Shown here one piece after another: positions 26,299 through 34,771 of a stretch of DNA of 64,000 nt. Below the pieces are notes generated by a model, which worked only from the letters and a program-made list of their open reading frames with translations, searched no databases and had not been told where the DNA came from. Made by a program: the position numbers and the translations under genes. The stretch lies in NCBI RefSeq assembly GCF_900111025.1, contig NZ_FOFN01000002.1:496001-560000 (forward strand). The letters are read 5' to 3'. Positions within the stretch are counted from its first letter, which is position 1, and every line of letters begins with the position of its first letter. The stretch comes from Hyunsoonleella jejuensis. Its GTDB lineage: Bacteria; Bacteroidota; Bacteroidia; Flavobacteriales; Flavobacteriaceae.

Positions 26299-27531
26299 AT
26301 GAACTCACAGAGTTTATTCTACATTATCATAGCAATAATCATCATCAATTTTATAGTTGATAAAGTTTTAGACGCTTTAAACGCCAAACATTTTAATGAT
26401 GAATTACCGAATGAACTTAAAGATGTTTATGACGACGAAGAATATAAAAAGTCACAGCAATATAAAGCTACCAAGCATAGATTCGGCATCATTACCTCCG
26501 TTTTTTCTTTAGTGCTTACACTAGGGTTTTTATTTTTTGATGGCTTTGAATTTGTAGATGTCATAGCGCGAGGTTATAGCGACAACCCAATACTCATTGC
26601 TTTGATTTTCTTTGGAATAATCATGATTGGTAGTGATATTTTAACTATACCTTTTAGTTATTACAGCACATTTGTGATTGAAGAAAAATTTGGGTTTAAC
26701 AAAACTACGGTTAAAACGTTTTTCTTAGATAAAATTAAAGGTTGGCTCATGATGGCTATAATTGGCGGTGGTATATTAGCACTTATTATTTGGTTTTATC
26801 AAGCCACAGGAAGTCACTTTTGGCTTTACGCTTGGGGATTGGTTGCGGTATTCACACTATTTATGAATATGTTTTATTCTAAACTTATTGTACCACTTTT
26901 TAATAAACAAGCCCCTTTAGAAGCTGGAGAATTACGTAATAAAATTTCAGCTTATGCAAAAACAGTTGGTTTTAAGTTAGATAAAATTTTTGTAATTGAT
27001 GGCTCAAAACGTAGTACAAAAGCCAATGCCTACTTTTCTGGTTTTGGGAGTGAAAAACGCGTGACACTTTACGACACCTTGATTAATGATTTAGATGATG
27101 ATGAGATTGTTGCCGTATTAGCACATGAGGTGGGGCATTACAAAAAGAAGCACATTATTTTTAATTTGTTTGCGTCTATTTTATTAACAGGATTAACGCT
27201 TTATATTTTGTCCTTATTTATTTCTAACCCATTATTATCGCAAGCTTTAGGCGTTGAAATACCGAGTTTCCATATTGGGTTGATTGCCTTTGGGTTACTC
27301 TACTCTCCTATTTCTGAAGTTACGGGATTAATAATGAATGTATTTTCCAGAAAATTTGAATACCAAGCAGATGATTATGCCAAAAACACTTATAAAGGCG
27401 AACCTTTAATTACCTCGCTTAAAAAACTCTCCAAAAACAGTTTAAGTAATTTAACACCGCATCCGGCATATGTCTTTATGCATTATTCGCATCCAACGCT
27501 TTTGGAACGGATTAAGAATTTGAGGAAGTAG
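26299..27531 (+). CDS. M48 family metallopeptidase (Ste24-like CAAX protease)
   Basis: A 410-residue integral membrane zinc protease. The catalytic HEVGH is at residues 276-280 in VAVLAHEVGHYKKKHIIF, with a third ligand in FSRKFEYQADDYA. Before it stands SKRSTKANAYFSGFGSEKRVTLYDTL, a hallmark of the Ste24 branch. About six or seven hydrophobic segments and an N-terminal cytosolic or periplasmic insert (NELKDVYDDEEYKKSQQYK) match the Ste24 layout. Bacteria lack CAAX prenylation in most lineages, so the natural substrate is probably a membrane protein to be cleared. Confidence 0.9.
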   Translation: MNSQSLFYIIIAIIIINFIVDKVLDALNAKHFNDELPNELKDVYDDEEYKKSQQYKATKHRFGIITSVFSLVLTLGFLFFDGFEFVDVIARGYSDNPILIALIFFGIIMIGSDILTIPFSYYSTFVIEEKFGFNKTTVKTFFLDKIKGWLMMAIIGGGILALIIWFYQATGSHFWLYAWGLVAVFTLFMNMFYSKLIVPLFNKQAPLEAGELRNKISAYAKTVGFKLDKIFVIDGSKRSTKANAYFSGFGSEKRVTLYDTLINDLDDDEIVAVLAHEVGHYKKKHIIFNLFASILLTGLTLYILSLFISNPLLSQALGVEIPSFHIGLIAFGLLYSPISEVTGLIMNVFSRKFEYQADDYAKNTYKGEPLITSLKKLSKNSLSNLTPHPAYVFMHYSHPTLLERIKNLRK

Positions 27532-27597
27532 TACACATATTTGACTTTGTAAAAATTTTCAACTAACTTCGTTTAACAGCGGATATAAGCCCTTGTG

Positions 27598-27612
27598 TTG
27601 AGCTTGTCGAAG
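27598..27612. repeat. REP-like unit, GAGCTTGTCGAAG type
   Basis: TTGAGCTTGTCGAAG lies in the 142-base gap before the DUF6090 gene, which also has an outer GCGGATAT/ATATCCG dyad. A second copy is at 28691-28710. Confidence 0.5.
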
Positions 27613-27673
27613 TATTGCATAACGGCGCATATCCGTCAACCCATTGTACTTCATTATGACAAAACGCTAACCA

Positions 27674-28429
27674 ATGATAAAATTCTTTAGAAAAATTAGA
27701 AAAAAACTGCTATCTGAAAGCAAATTCAGTAAGTACCTGATTTATGCACTCGGAGAGATTGTGCTGGTTGTCATTGGAATTTTGATTGCGCTTCAGGTAA
27801 ATAACCTTAACGAACAACGAAAAGAAAATAATTTTGAAGTTGGCATATTAAAGGAAATCCGGACCAATTTACAAACGGACCTGATTGAAATAAGAGAGGA
27901 TTTAGAGTTAATGGGCATCATTAATAAAGCCTGTTTAGACGTCAGAAGCCATTTGCTAAATCTTGAGCAACCAACCGATTCTTTATCAGTAAGTGCAGCT
28001 ATTTTAAGAGTTACACCACATTTTAGCCCTATAACAAGTGGTTATAATTTATTACAAAATAAAAATGTTGGAATCATTAAAAACGATAACTTAAGAGATG
28101 CCATTTTATACCAATACGACATGCTATATCCTTATTATAAAACTTATGAGGATGAACGTGGACGGTTTCATGCCTTACATAGCGAACCACAACTAATAGA
28201 ATATTTTTCAATGAACTATGATTCAAATCAATCTTTAAGTTTCAGAGGGTTGTTTTTTGAGATAAGTAAAGAAGACTATCAGAGATTGAGAAATGATTCA
28301 AAATTTTTGAAGCTTTTAAAGGCCATTGCTTTTGAGAATAGCGCCACTCAATCACGAGGTCATAGAGTTGAAAAAAGTATTATTGAACTTATCAATAAAA
28401 TTAATACTGAATTGAAACAAAAACACTAA
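27674..28429 (+). CDS. DUF6090 family protein
   Basis: A 251-residue protein of a Bacteroidota family of unknown function. The basic N-terminus (MIKFFRKIRKKLLSESKFSKYLIYALGEIVLVVIGILIALQVNNLNEQRKE) with a single transmembrane helix at about 22-42 is the family signature. The rest is predicted helical and periplasmic or cytoplasmic. The gene stands between repeats, 27598-27612 upstream and a hairpin plus repeats downstream (28471-28853), typical of an accessory locus in an otherwise conserved neighbourhood. Confidence 0.75.
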   Translation: MIKFFRKIRKKLLSESKFSKYLIYALGEIVLVVIGILIALQVNNLNEQRKENNFEVGILKEIRTNLQTDLIEIREDLELMGIINKACLDVRSHLLNLEQPTDSLSVSAAILRVTPHFSPITSGYNLLQNKNVGIIKNDNLRDAILYQYDMLYPYYKTYEDERGRFHALHSEPQLIEYFSMNYDSNQSLSFRGLFFEISKEDYQRLRNDSKFLKLLKAIAFENSATQSRGHRVEKSIIELINKINTELKQKH

Positions 28430-28470
28430 GCACAACAATGGCATAAGTAATTGCTTGTTCTCGCCTACTT

Positions 28471-28494
28471 CTGAAAATCCTTTCGGATTTTCAG
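28471..28494. repeat. 10-bp stem-loop after the DUF6090 gene
   Basis: CTGAAAATCC and GGATTTTCAG, perfect arms around TTTC. No T tract follows, so it is not an ordinary terminator. Confidence 0.55.
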
Positions 28495-28614
28495 TTTGGT
28501 ACGTACTTGCAAAGTTAAGTGCTAAACAACGCAACTAATCTTATACAAACACGTTAAACGAACCTCCCAAAAAAACTAAAAACACCTCTCTAACCATGAG
28601 CAAGCAAATACACC

Positions 28615-28720
28615 CGCGTTAGGGATTGCAGTGGAAAGCCCACAGCGAGGCACGAGCGAGGACTTGCAACGTAAAGCCCGACCCTGCTTGCCCTGAGCTT
28701 GTCGAAGGGTGGGGTAACGC
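28615..28720. repeat. Structured intergenic repeat, copy B, with embedded REP-like unit
   Basis: GCGTTAGGGATTG, GTGGAAAGCCC, the GAGGCACGAG loop shared with copy A, GTAAAGCCCGACCC, then CCCTGAGCTTGTCGAAGGGT (28691-28710) and GGGTAACGC closing the outer dyad (GCGTTA with TAACGC). It lies in a 558-base stretch without a gene, between DUF6090 and the DEAD-box helicase. Confidence 0.5.
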
Positions 28721-28783
28721 CCTAAAGCATTAAATTTCAAATTCCAAAATCTAAATGCCATACTACTATTCAGCAATCCTAAA

Positions 28784-28853
28784 TCGTTAATTGTTAGTCA
28801 TTCATCATTCATCATTCATCGTTAATCATTAATCGTTAATCGTTAATAGCTAA
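28784..28853. repeat. Degenerate heptamer array (TCRTTMA)x10
   Basis: Ten consecutive 7-base units read TCGTTAA, TTGTTAG, TCATTCA (three times), TCGTTAA, TCATTAA, TCGTTAA (twice) and TAGCTAA. The period is exact while bases vary. The array ends 15 bases before the helicase -7 element. Confidence 0.7.
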
Positions 28854-28868
28854 TCCAAAATAATAATG

Positions 28869-28876
28869 TATCTTTG
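28869..28876 (+). promoter_or_regulatory. -7 element of the DEAD-box helicase gene
   Basis: TATCTTTG is an exact TAnnTTTG match. It predicts a start of transcription near 28882 and a leader of about 105 bases, unusually long for this genome. Confidence 0.5.
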
Positions 28877-28881
28877 CGCCT

Positions 28882-28987
28882 TGAAATTATTCCTCAGGGT
28901 GAGGATGTGTTACTAGAAGTTTAGGTTAAGTATGTCGATTCACTTCTTTATGTAACACCACATAACATAATCGCATACATAACACGA
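28882..28987 (+). promoter_or_regulatory. Structured 5' leader of the DEAD-box helicase mRNA
   Basis: Two foldable parts can be seen: CCTC/GAGG (28892-28895, 28901-28904) and a larger stem GTGTTAC/GTAACAC (28907-28913, 28952-28958), continued by AGAAGT/ACTTCT (28915-28920, 28942-28947). A self-regulating or cold-responsive leader is possible; that is inference. Confidence 0.4.
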
Positions 28988-30757
28988 ATGAACACATTCC
29001 AAGATTTAGGTCTTAATGACGACCTATTACAAGCTATTACAGATTTAGGGTTTACAAAACCTAGTGAAGTCCAAGACAAAGCAATTCCTATTTTATTAAA
29101 TTCTGAGACCGATTTGGTGGCTTTGGCACAAACAGGAACGGGAAAAACGGCCGCATTTGGTTTTCCCATGTTACAGAAAATTGATGTAAATAGTCGCACC
29201 ACGCAAGGGTTGATTTTGTCGCCTACCAGAGAGCTTTGTTTACAGATTACAAACGAAATGAAACTTTACGGTAAATACTGCAATGGTTTAAACGTTGTGG
29301 CTGTTTACGGTGGCGCCAGTATTACAGATCAGGCACGAGAAATTAAACGCGGTGCACAAATTATTGTAGCTACGCCTGGGCGTATGAAGGATATGATTAG
29401 CAGACGTTTGGTTGATATTTCTAAAATTGAATATTCGGTTTTAGATGAAGCTGACGAGATGCTGAATATGGGCTTTAAAGAGGATATTACCGATATTTTA
29501 TCGCACACACCACAAGATAAAAACACATGGTTGTTTTCGGCCACTATGCCTCGTGAAGTGGCTTCTATTGCTAAACACTTTATGCATAACCCTCAGGAAA
29601 TTACTGTTGGGAATAAAAACGAGAGTACCAATCAGGTATCCCACGAATATTATTTGGTGAATGCCAGAGACCGCTACCAAGCGTTGAAACGTTTAGCGGA
29701 TGCTAATCCTGATATTTTTTCAGTAATCTTTTGTAGAACGAAGCGCGATACTCAAAAAGTGGCGGAACGTTTAATAGAAGATGGGTATAGTGCTGGTGCA
29801 TTACATGGTGATTTGAGTCAGAACCAACGTGATTTGGTAATGAAATCGTTTAGAAACAAGCAAATACAAATGCTTGTGGCTACTGATGTTGCTGCCCGTG
29901 GTATTGATGTTGATGATATTACCCACGTAATAAACTACCAATTACCAGACGAAATTGAAACTTATACGCACCGTTCTGGTAGAACTGGTCGTGCAGGTAA
30001 AACCGGGGTTTCTATGGTGATTGTTTCTAAAAGTGAAGTGCGCAAGATTAAAAGTATTGAGCGTATTATCAAGAAACAGTTTGACAAGAAAGAAATACCT
30101 AATGGTATGGAGATTTGTGAGGTGCAATTAATGTCTTTAGCTAATAAAGTGCATAATACTGAAGTAAATCATGATATTGATGCGTATTTGGGTGATATTA
30201 ATGCCTTATTTGACGATACGAGCAAGGAAGAATTGATTAAGAAGTTCTTTTCAGTAGAGTTTACGAGATTTTATAATTACTATCAGAAGGCGTTGGATTT
30301 AAATATTTCAACTTCTAATGACGACCATAAAGATTCTGGAAATTCTGTACGTTATTTTATAAACGTTGGAAAGAAGGATGGCTTTGACTGGATGAGTTTA
30401 AAAGACTTCCTAAAAGAAGTGTTAGAACTCGGTCAAGACGATGTGTTTAAAGTGGAAGCCAAAGACACGTTTTCATTCTTTAACACTGAAAAAGAGCTGC
30501 AAGAAAAAGTACTTGGATTCTTTACCGACTTTAAATATAACGGGCGTTTTGTAAACGTAGAAGTTTCTGAAAACAGAAGAGGTGGTGGACGACGAGATAG
30601 AAATCGCGGAGGTAAACGACGTGATGACCGAAGAAGTGGTTCTGGTTCTGGTTCAGGAAACAAGGGCGGACGTAGAAGCGACAACAAATCAAAATCAAGG
30701 CGTTCCAATAAATCGGGAGATTTTGCAAGCTCTAGACCGAGACGTTCAAGACGTTAA
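28988..30757 (+). CDS. DEAD/DEAH-box RNA helicase with DbpA-like domain
   Basis: A 589-residue ATP-dependent RNA helicase, of the DeaD/CsdA kind by architecture. Motifs: the Q motif near the N-terminus, Walker A AQTGTGKT (residues 47-54), PTRELCLQI (Ia), TPGRMKD (Ib), DEADEML (II), FSATMP (III), then ARGIDVDDITHVINYQLP (V) and HRSGRTGRAGKTG (VI). A DbpA-type RNA-binding domain follows (FINVGKKDGFDWMSLKDFLKEVL, then VNVEVSENR). The tail of about 50 residues is Arg/Gly/Ser-rich and basic. Probable role: ribosome assembly or RNA turnover at low temperature. Confidence 0.93.
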   Translation: MNTFQDLGLNDDLLQAITDLGFTKPSEVQDKAIPILLNSETDLVALAQTGTGKTAAFGFPMLQKIDVNSRTTQGLILSPTRELCLQITNEMKLYGKYCNGLNVVAVYGGASITDQAREIKRGAQIIVATPGRMKDMISRRLVDISKIEYSVLDEADEMLNMGFKEDITDILSHTPQDKNTWLFSATMPREVASIAKHFMHNPQEITVGNKNESTNQVSHEYYLVNARDRYQALKRLADANPDIFSVIFCRTKRDTQKVAERLIEDGYSAGALHGDLSQNQRDLVMKSFRNKQIQMLVATDVAARGIDVDDITHVINYQLPDEIETYTHRSGRTGRAGKTGVSMVIVSKSEVRKIKSIERIIKKQFDKKEIPNGMEICEVQLMSLANKVHNTEVNHDIDAYLGDINALFDDTSKEELIKKFFSVEFTRFYNYYQKALDLNISTSNDDHKDSGNSVRYFINVGKKDGFDWMSLKDFLKEVLELGQDDVFKVEAKDTFSFFNTEKELQEKVLGFFTDFKYNGRFVNVEVSENRRGGGRRDRNRGGKRRDDRRSGSGSGSGNKGGRRSDNKSKSRRSNKSGDFASSRPRRSRR

Positions 30758-30966
30758 AATAAATTAATAATATTCTTTTGTGTAACTGAACTTGTTTAAG
30801 TATCTAAGGTTATTCTAAATAGATTCTAAAATAGGTTCAGATTACCACATTATCTACAATTTAGGTATGCTTTTTGTTAATTTTAAGTCAAATTAGAACA
30901 ATAACCCCAACATGTTAGTGTTTTGTTTAGTACTTTTATAACCTAATTATTGTGATGTATTCCGCT

Positions 30967-31743
30967 ATGAAACGCTTTTTAAGTATCTTTTTTATCCTTA
31001 TCGCCTCTGCTTCTGCTATGGCGCAAGAAGATATTACCAAAGCTATTGGAACGGTTGTAAATGCTGCTAATGATATACCTTTAGAAAGCGTGAACATTGT
31101 AAACCTAAATCAGGTTAAAGGTACTACCACCAATAATAATGGTGAATTTGCTATCACAGCTAAAGTGAATGACACCTTACATTTCTCTTACATTGGATTT
31201 AAATCTATAAAAGTTAGGGTAACCAACGACTGGTTAAAATTTGGGAGTTCTAAAATTGAATTGACAGAATTAGCTTTGGCACTCGAAGAAGTTGTAGTCA
31301 ACCAATTGAAACTTACAGGATACCTTGAAGTAGATATTAAGCAAGTACCTCAGGTTAATGACAATTATCGTTACCAAATTGCTGGATTATCTAAAGGATA
31401 TGAAGCTGGAAATAAATCTGGATTAACAAAGGTTATAGGCTCTATTTTTAATCCTGCGGACTTTTTACATCGTATGTTTGGTAAAAAACCTAACGAACTG
31501 CGCAAGTTAAAGCAAATGAAGAAGGATGATGAAATAAGGAATCTTTTAGCTTCTAGATACGACCGCGAAACACTGACTGCTTTATTGAAAGTTGATCGTG
31601 TGGATTTAGATGAAATCGTAAGTCAGTGCAACTATTCCAAAGGTTTTATTCAAACAGCAAACGATTTACAAATTCTTGATGCCATTAGTGAATGTTATGA
31701 AGAATACAAGCTACTCAGTAATCGTCGAAAAGACCGAATTTAA
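30967..31743 (+). CDS. Secreted protein with carboxypeptidase-regulatory-like domain
   Basis: A 258-residue exported protein. The signal peptide ends at ASAMA before QEDIT. Next is a CarboxypepD_reg-like beta-sandwich (IGTVVNAANDIPLESVNIVNLNQVKGTTTNNNGEFAITAKVNDTLHFSYIGFKSIKVRV), the same type that precedes TonB receptors in this phylum, then a helical C-terminal half with no recognised family. There is no TonB barrel. The ATG at 30967 was chosen over 30952 because it starts directly before the signal peptide (MKRFLSIFFIL). Confidence 0.75.
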   Translation: MKRFLSIFFILIASASAMAQEDITKAIGTVVNAANDIPLESVNIVNLNQVKGTTTNNNGEFAITAKVNDTLHFSYIGFKSIKVRVTNDWLKFGSSKIELTELALALEEVVVNQLKLTGYLEVDIKQVPQVNDNYRYQIAGLSKGYEAGNKSGLTKVIGSIFNPADFLHRMFGKKPNELRKLKQMKKDDEIRNLLASRYDRETLTALLKVDRVDLDEIVSQCNYSKGFIQTANDLQILDAISECYEEYKLLSNRRKDRI

Positions 31744-31747
31744 CATT

Positions 31748-32122
31748 TTACGTTTGGGAATGTAACGCTACCCTATTGCCCTCAGTATCTATAAAAACAC
31801 CCATAAATCCATGTTCTAGAGATATCTGTGTTTTTGGTTGGTATATTTGGCCTCCAGCAGCTTCTACCCTATCTAATTCATTTTTTACATCATCACACAT
31901 AAAATACACTAAAGTTCCTTCTTGACTAGGAATATAAGACTCCTGTTTTATCAAAGTACCGGCAGCTCCTTCTTTTCCTTCAGCAAAAGGAAACCATCCC
32001 ATTAAAATACCACCAAAATTTTGAACATCAATTTTAACTTGAAACACAGATTCGTAAAACGCCTTGGCTCTTTCCATATCGGCTACTGGAATTTCAAACC
32101 AGCCTACCATATTTCGTTTCAT
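31748..32122 (-). CDS. VOC family protein (glyoxalase-like)
   Basis: A 124-residue vicinal-oxygen-chelate domain protein. VGWFEIPVADMERAKAFYESVFQVKIDV and VYFMCDDVKNELDRVEAAGGQIYQPKTQISLEHGFMGVFIDTEGNRVALHSQ form the two beta-alpha-beta-beta-beta modules. It may be a small-molecule dioxygenase, isomerase or binding protein. No function can be assigned. It follows trmH on the minus strand after 31 bases. Confidence 0.8.
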   Translation of the reverse strand: MKRNMVGWFEIPVADMERAKAFYESVFQVKIDVQNFGGILMGWFPFAEGKEGAAGTLIKQESYIPSQEGTLVYFMCDDVKNELDRVEAAGGQIYQPKTQISLEHGFMGVFIDTEGNRVALHSQT

Positions 32123-32153
32123 AATTGTTTATTTTATTTGCAGTTAAAGATAA

Positions 32154-32813
32154 TTAATTCTCAACTTGATAAAACCGTTCCACAATCTCATCATAACTTT
32201 TTATTGTTTTCCTGCACCAATCTAATTGTTTCTTAAGCTTTTCATGTTCTGAAAGTTTCCAATCAATATTACTACGCCTTAACTTATATGTTACATATTG
32301 CAATATAATAGCCGCAGATACCGAGATATTTAAACTTTCCGTAAATCCAACCATGGGGATTTTTAAAAAACAATCTGCCGAATTTAAAACCTCATCCGAT
32401 AACCCTTCCGTTTCCCTTCCAAAGAAAAAACAGGATTTTTTAGAGATGTCAAAGTCTTGTAAATCGCAATCATTTTTATGAGGCGTTGTTGCTACTATTT
32501 GATAACCTCGTTCCTTTAAAGTACTTATACATGTTTTTACAGAATGGTATCGGTTTAAATCTACCCATTTTTGTGCACCCATAGCAATTTCCCTATCAAT
32601 CCGTTTGGTATTTTGCTCTTCCACAATACTTACTTCTTGAATCCCAAAAACATCACAACTGCGAATTACGGCACTTGTATTATGTAATTGGTAAACATCT
32701 TCTGTAGCCACAGTAAAATGGGTGGTGCGCTGTGATAAAACGGTTTCAAACTTCGCTATGCGTTTATCGGTTAGATAAGATTTCAAATGGTCTAATAAAT
32801 CTTGCTCCCTCAT
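32154..32813 (-). CDS. trmH: tRNA (guanosine(18)-2'-O)-methyltransferase
   Basis: A 219-residue SpoU enzyme of the TrmH type, which methylates the 2'-OH of G18 in the tRNA D-loop. Evidence: the helical N-terminus REQDLLDHLKSYLTDKRIAKFETVLSQRTTHFTVATEDVYQLHNTSAVIRSCDVFG (motif 1 has N and R), CFFFGRETEGLSDEVLN (motif 2) and IPMVGFTESLNISVSAAIILQYVTYKLR (motif 3). It lacks the extra N-terminal domain of the other SpoU gene at 25014, which supports the TrmH assignment. Confidence 0.88.
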   Translation of the reverse strand: MREQDLLDHLKSYLTDKRIAKFETVLSQRTTHFTVATEDVYQLHNTSAVIRSCDVFGIQEVSIVEEQNTKRIDREIAMGAQKWVDLNRYHSVKTCISTLKERGYQIVATTPHKNDCDLQDFDISKKSCFFFGRETEGLSDEVLNSADCFLKIPMVGFTESLNISVSAAIILQYVTYKLRRSNIDWKLSEHEKLKKQLDWCRKTIKSYDEIVERFYQVEN

Positions 32814-32857
32814 TTAATTAACTTATATTTAAAACATAAAGATACAAATCACTGACT

Positions 32858-34084
32858 ATGATTCATCTTAAAGGAGCTCTCTGCAGCCTAATTTTATTAG
32901 TTTTTTTTAGCGCTGGATTTTCTCAAAACAAGGCACGGTCCAGAAAAGCCCAAGACACTAAAAATAGTAGTTTTTATATCACTGAAAATGAGACTAATGA
33001 CGTGAAAGTTGCAAAACTAGGACAACAGTTGCAAAATGCCATTATAGAGAGTAACACAGAGGCATTTATGCAATTGTTTGATACCAAAGGTTTTGGGGAA
33101 TTAGTCACCGCAAGTACCAAAAACGATAAATCATTAAACAACTACAGGGCTAATTTTTTAAAAGGCTTTGACTCTAATATAACCGCATTTCCAAAAAAAA
33201 TTATTAACGAGGTAGAGACAGGTAGCTACTACGATTTTGTAAACTACAGCTATGATAATAGCATGGATACCTATTATATGTTATTTAGAATTTATTCTGC
33301 GGAAACAGGTATAAACTATCATTTTTATAGAGTTTCTATCGTAAATAACAACTTTTCATTCAATGATATTTACGTTTACCTTACTGGAGAAGCGCTGAGT
33401 AAAACTCTAGAACGCTTTTATTTATACGCGCTACCTAAAAAAAGTTTGTTTGATTTTTTTGGTGAAAGTAACGCTGATGAATTCATTAAACTTGCACAAG
33501 GTGTTGATTATTACAATAAAGGTGATTTTAAAAATGCATACGATAAAATAGACGGTTTAAAAGGCGATTTAAAGGATGATAAATTTGTTTTGGTTATCAA
33601 ATCTGTCTGTGCTTCAAATATTAACGACGCACTGTATAAGAATTCCATAAAAAACATTATGGATAACTACCCTGATGATGCTACGCTGTATTTAAGTCAA
33701 ATAGATTACCATATCTTAACTGAAGACTATGATATGGCGTTGTTGTTGTTTGAAAAACTAAAACAGGATACCGATGATAGTTTTTTAAATTTAATGATGG
33801 GTAATGTAGAGTTTCAAAGAGAGAGATACGAAAAAGCACTTTCTTATTTCGAGATTATAACACAAGAATTCCCAGATTTTTTTGATGGTTATTCCTCCAA
33901 ATTGTCTTGTCTTTCATTAATGCAGGAATTTGATGAATGCATAGGTGTATTAGATTTTTTGGTTAAAGATGGTTATGCTAAAACTGATATTATGGGTTTT
34001 GTGGAAGAAATTGATGTATACAATGTAAACATTCTGAAAGATTTGGCAGCATCTGAGACTTTTAAAAACTGGAAAAAACTATAG
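32858..34084 (+). CDS. Exported TPR-repeat protein, unknown
   Basis: A 408-residue protein with a signal peptide (MIHLKGALCSLILLVFFSAGFSQ). The first 200 residues form an alpha/beta domain I do not recognise. The last 180 contain tetratricopeptide-like helices, such as DATLYLSQIDYHILTEDYDMALLLFEKL and SFLNLMMGNVEFQRERYEKALSYFEIITQEFPDF, with the usual W/L-G-Y-A-F-A-P spacing. It is probably a periplasmic scaffold. It is followed by the sirtuin gene after 7 bases. Confidence 0.6.
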   Translation: MIHLKGALCSLILLVFFSAGFSQNKARSRKAQDTKNSSFYITENETNDVKVAKLGQQLQNAIIESNTEAFMQLFDTKGFGELVTASTKNDKSLNNYRANFLKGFDSNITAFPKKIINEVETGSYYDFVNYSYDNSMDTYYMLFRIYSAETGINYHFYRVSIVNNNFSFNDIYVYLTGEALSKTLERFYLYALPKKSLFDFFGESNADEFIKLAQGVDYYNKGDFKNAYDKIDGLKGDLKDDKFVLVIKSVCASNINDALYKNSIKNIMDNYPDDATLYLSQIDYHILTEDYDMALLLFEKLKQDTDDSFLNLMMGNVEFQRERYEKALSYFEIITQEFPDFFDGYSSKLSCLSLMQEFDECIGVLDFLVKDGYAKTDIMGFVEEIDVYNVNILKDLAASETFKNWKKL

Positions 34085-34091
34085 CATAACT

Positions 34092-34769
34092 ATGAAGCAT
34101 ATTGTAGTACTTACTGGAGCTGGTATGAGTGCCGAAAGTGGTGTAAAAACCTTTAGAGATGCCGGTGGTTTATGGGAAGGCCATGATGTTATGGAAGTAG
34201 CCTCTCCACGAGGCTTTGCTAAAAATCCTGAATTGGTTTTAGATTTCTACAACCAACGTAGAAGACAATTGTTTGAAGTAGAACCCAACGCGGCACATAA
34301 AGATATAGCGAAATTAGAAGATCATTTTAAAGTTACCGTAGTTACACAAAACATTGATGATTTGCACGAACGTGGCGGCAGTACGAACATTATACACTTA
34401 CACGGTGAACTTTTAAAGGCAAGAAGCACTTATGATGATACTGATATACAAGATTGGAATACCGATTTAGTTTTAGGTGATGTTTGCAAAAAAGGGCATC
34501 AATTACGTCCTCATATTGTGTGGTTTGGAGAAGATGTTCCCCTAATTGAAAAAGCAGCACAAATTTGTGCAACGGCGGATATTTTATTGATTATTGGAAC
34601 TTCTATGCAAGTATATCCAGCAGCAGGATTGATGCATTACACACCTTCTGACATACCCATTTACTTTATCGACCCTAAACCAAATGTCGCTAGTAGCAAA
34701 CGAGTGACTGTAATCGCTGAAACTGCTACCATCGGTATGAAGCGCTTATTTAAAATGTTAGGTGTTTGA
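34092..34769 (+). CDS. SIR2 family NAD-dependent protein deacylase
   Basis: A 225-residue sirtuin that removes acyl groups from lysines using NAD. Nucleotide motifs: VVLTGAGMSAESGVKTFRD, TQNIDDLHERGG (85-96), and catalytic His104 in IIHLHGE. Residues Tyr53 and Arg56 (Y-N-Q-R) match the class III pattern that favours succinyl, malonyl and similar acidic groups. It lacks the two CxxC zinc pairs: only one Cys (in GDVCKKGHQLRPHIVWFGE) is left in that region. Either the zinc ribbon is lost or replaced, a trait I believe is common in Bacteroidota sirtuins. Confidence 0.88.
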   Translation: MKHIVVLTGAGMSAESGVKTFRDAGGLWEGHDVMEVASPRGFAKNPELVLDFYNQRRRQLFEVEPNAAHKDIAKLEDHFKVTVVTQNIDDLHERGGSTNIIHLHGELLKARSTYDDTDIQDWNTDLVLGDVCKKGHQLRPHIVWFGEDVPLIEKAAQICATADILLIIGTSMQVYPAAGLMHYTPSDIPIYFIDPKPNVASSKRVTVIAETATIGMKRLFKMLGV

Positions 34770-34771
34770 GT

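Noticed and set aside
28576-28776. A 66-codon minus-strand frame between DUF6090 and the helicase
   Set aside because: It lies over repeat copy B and REP-like sequence, and its peptide has no recognisable structure.
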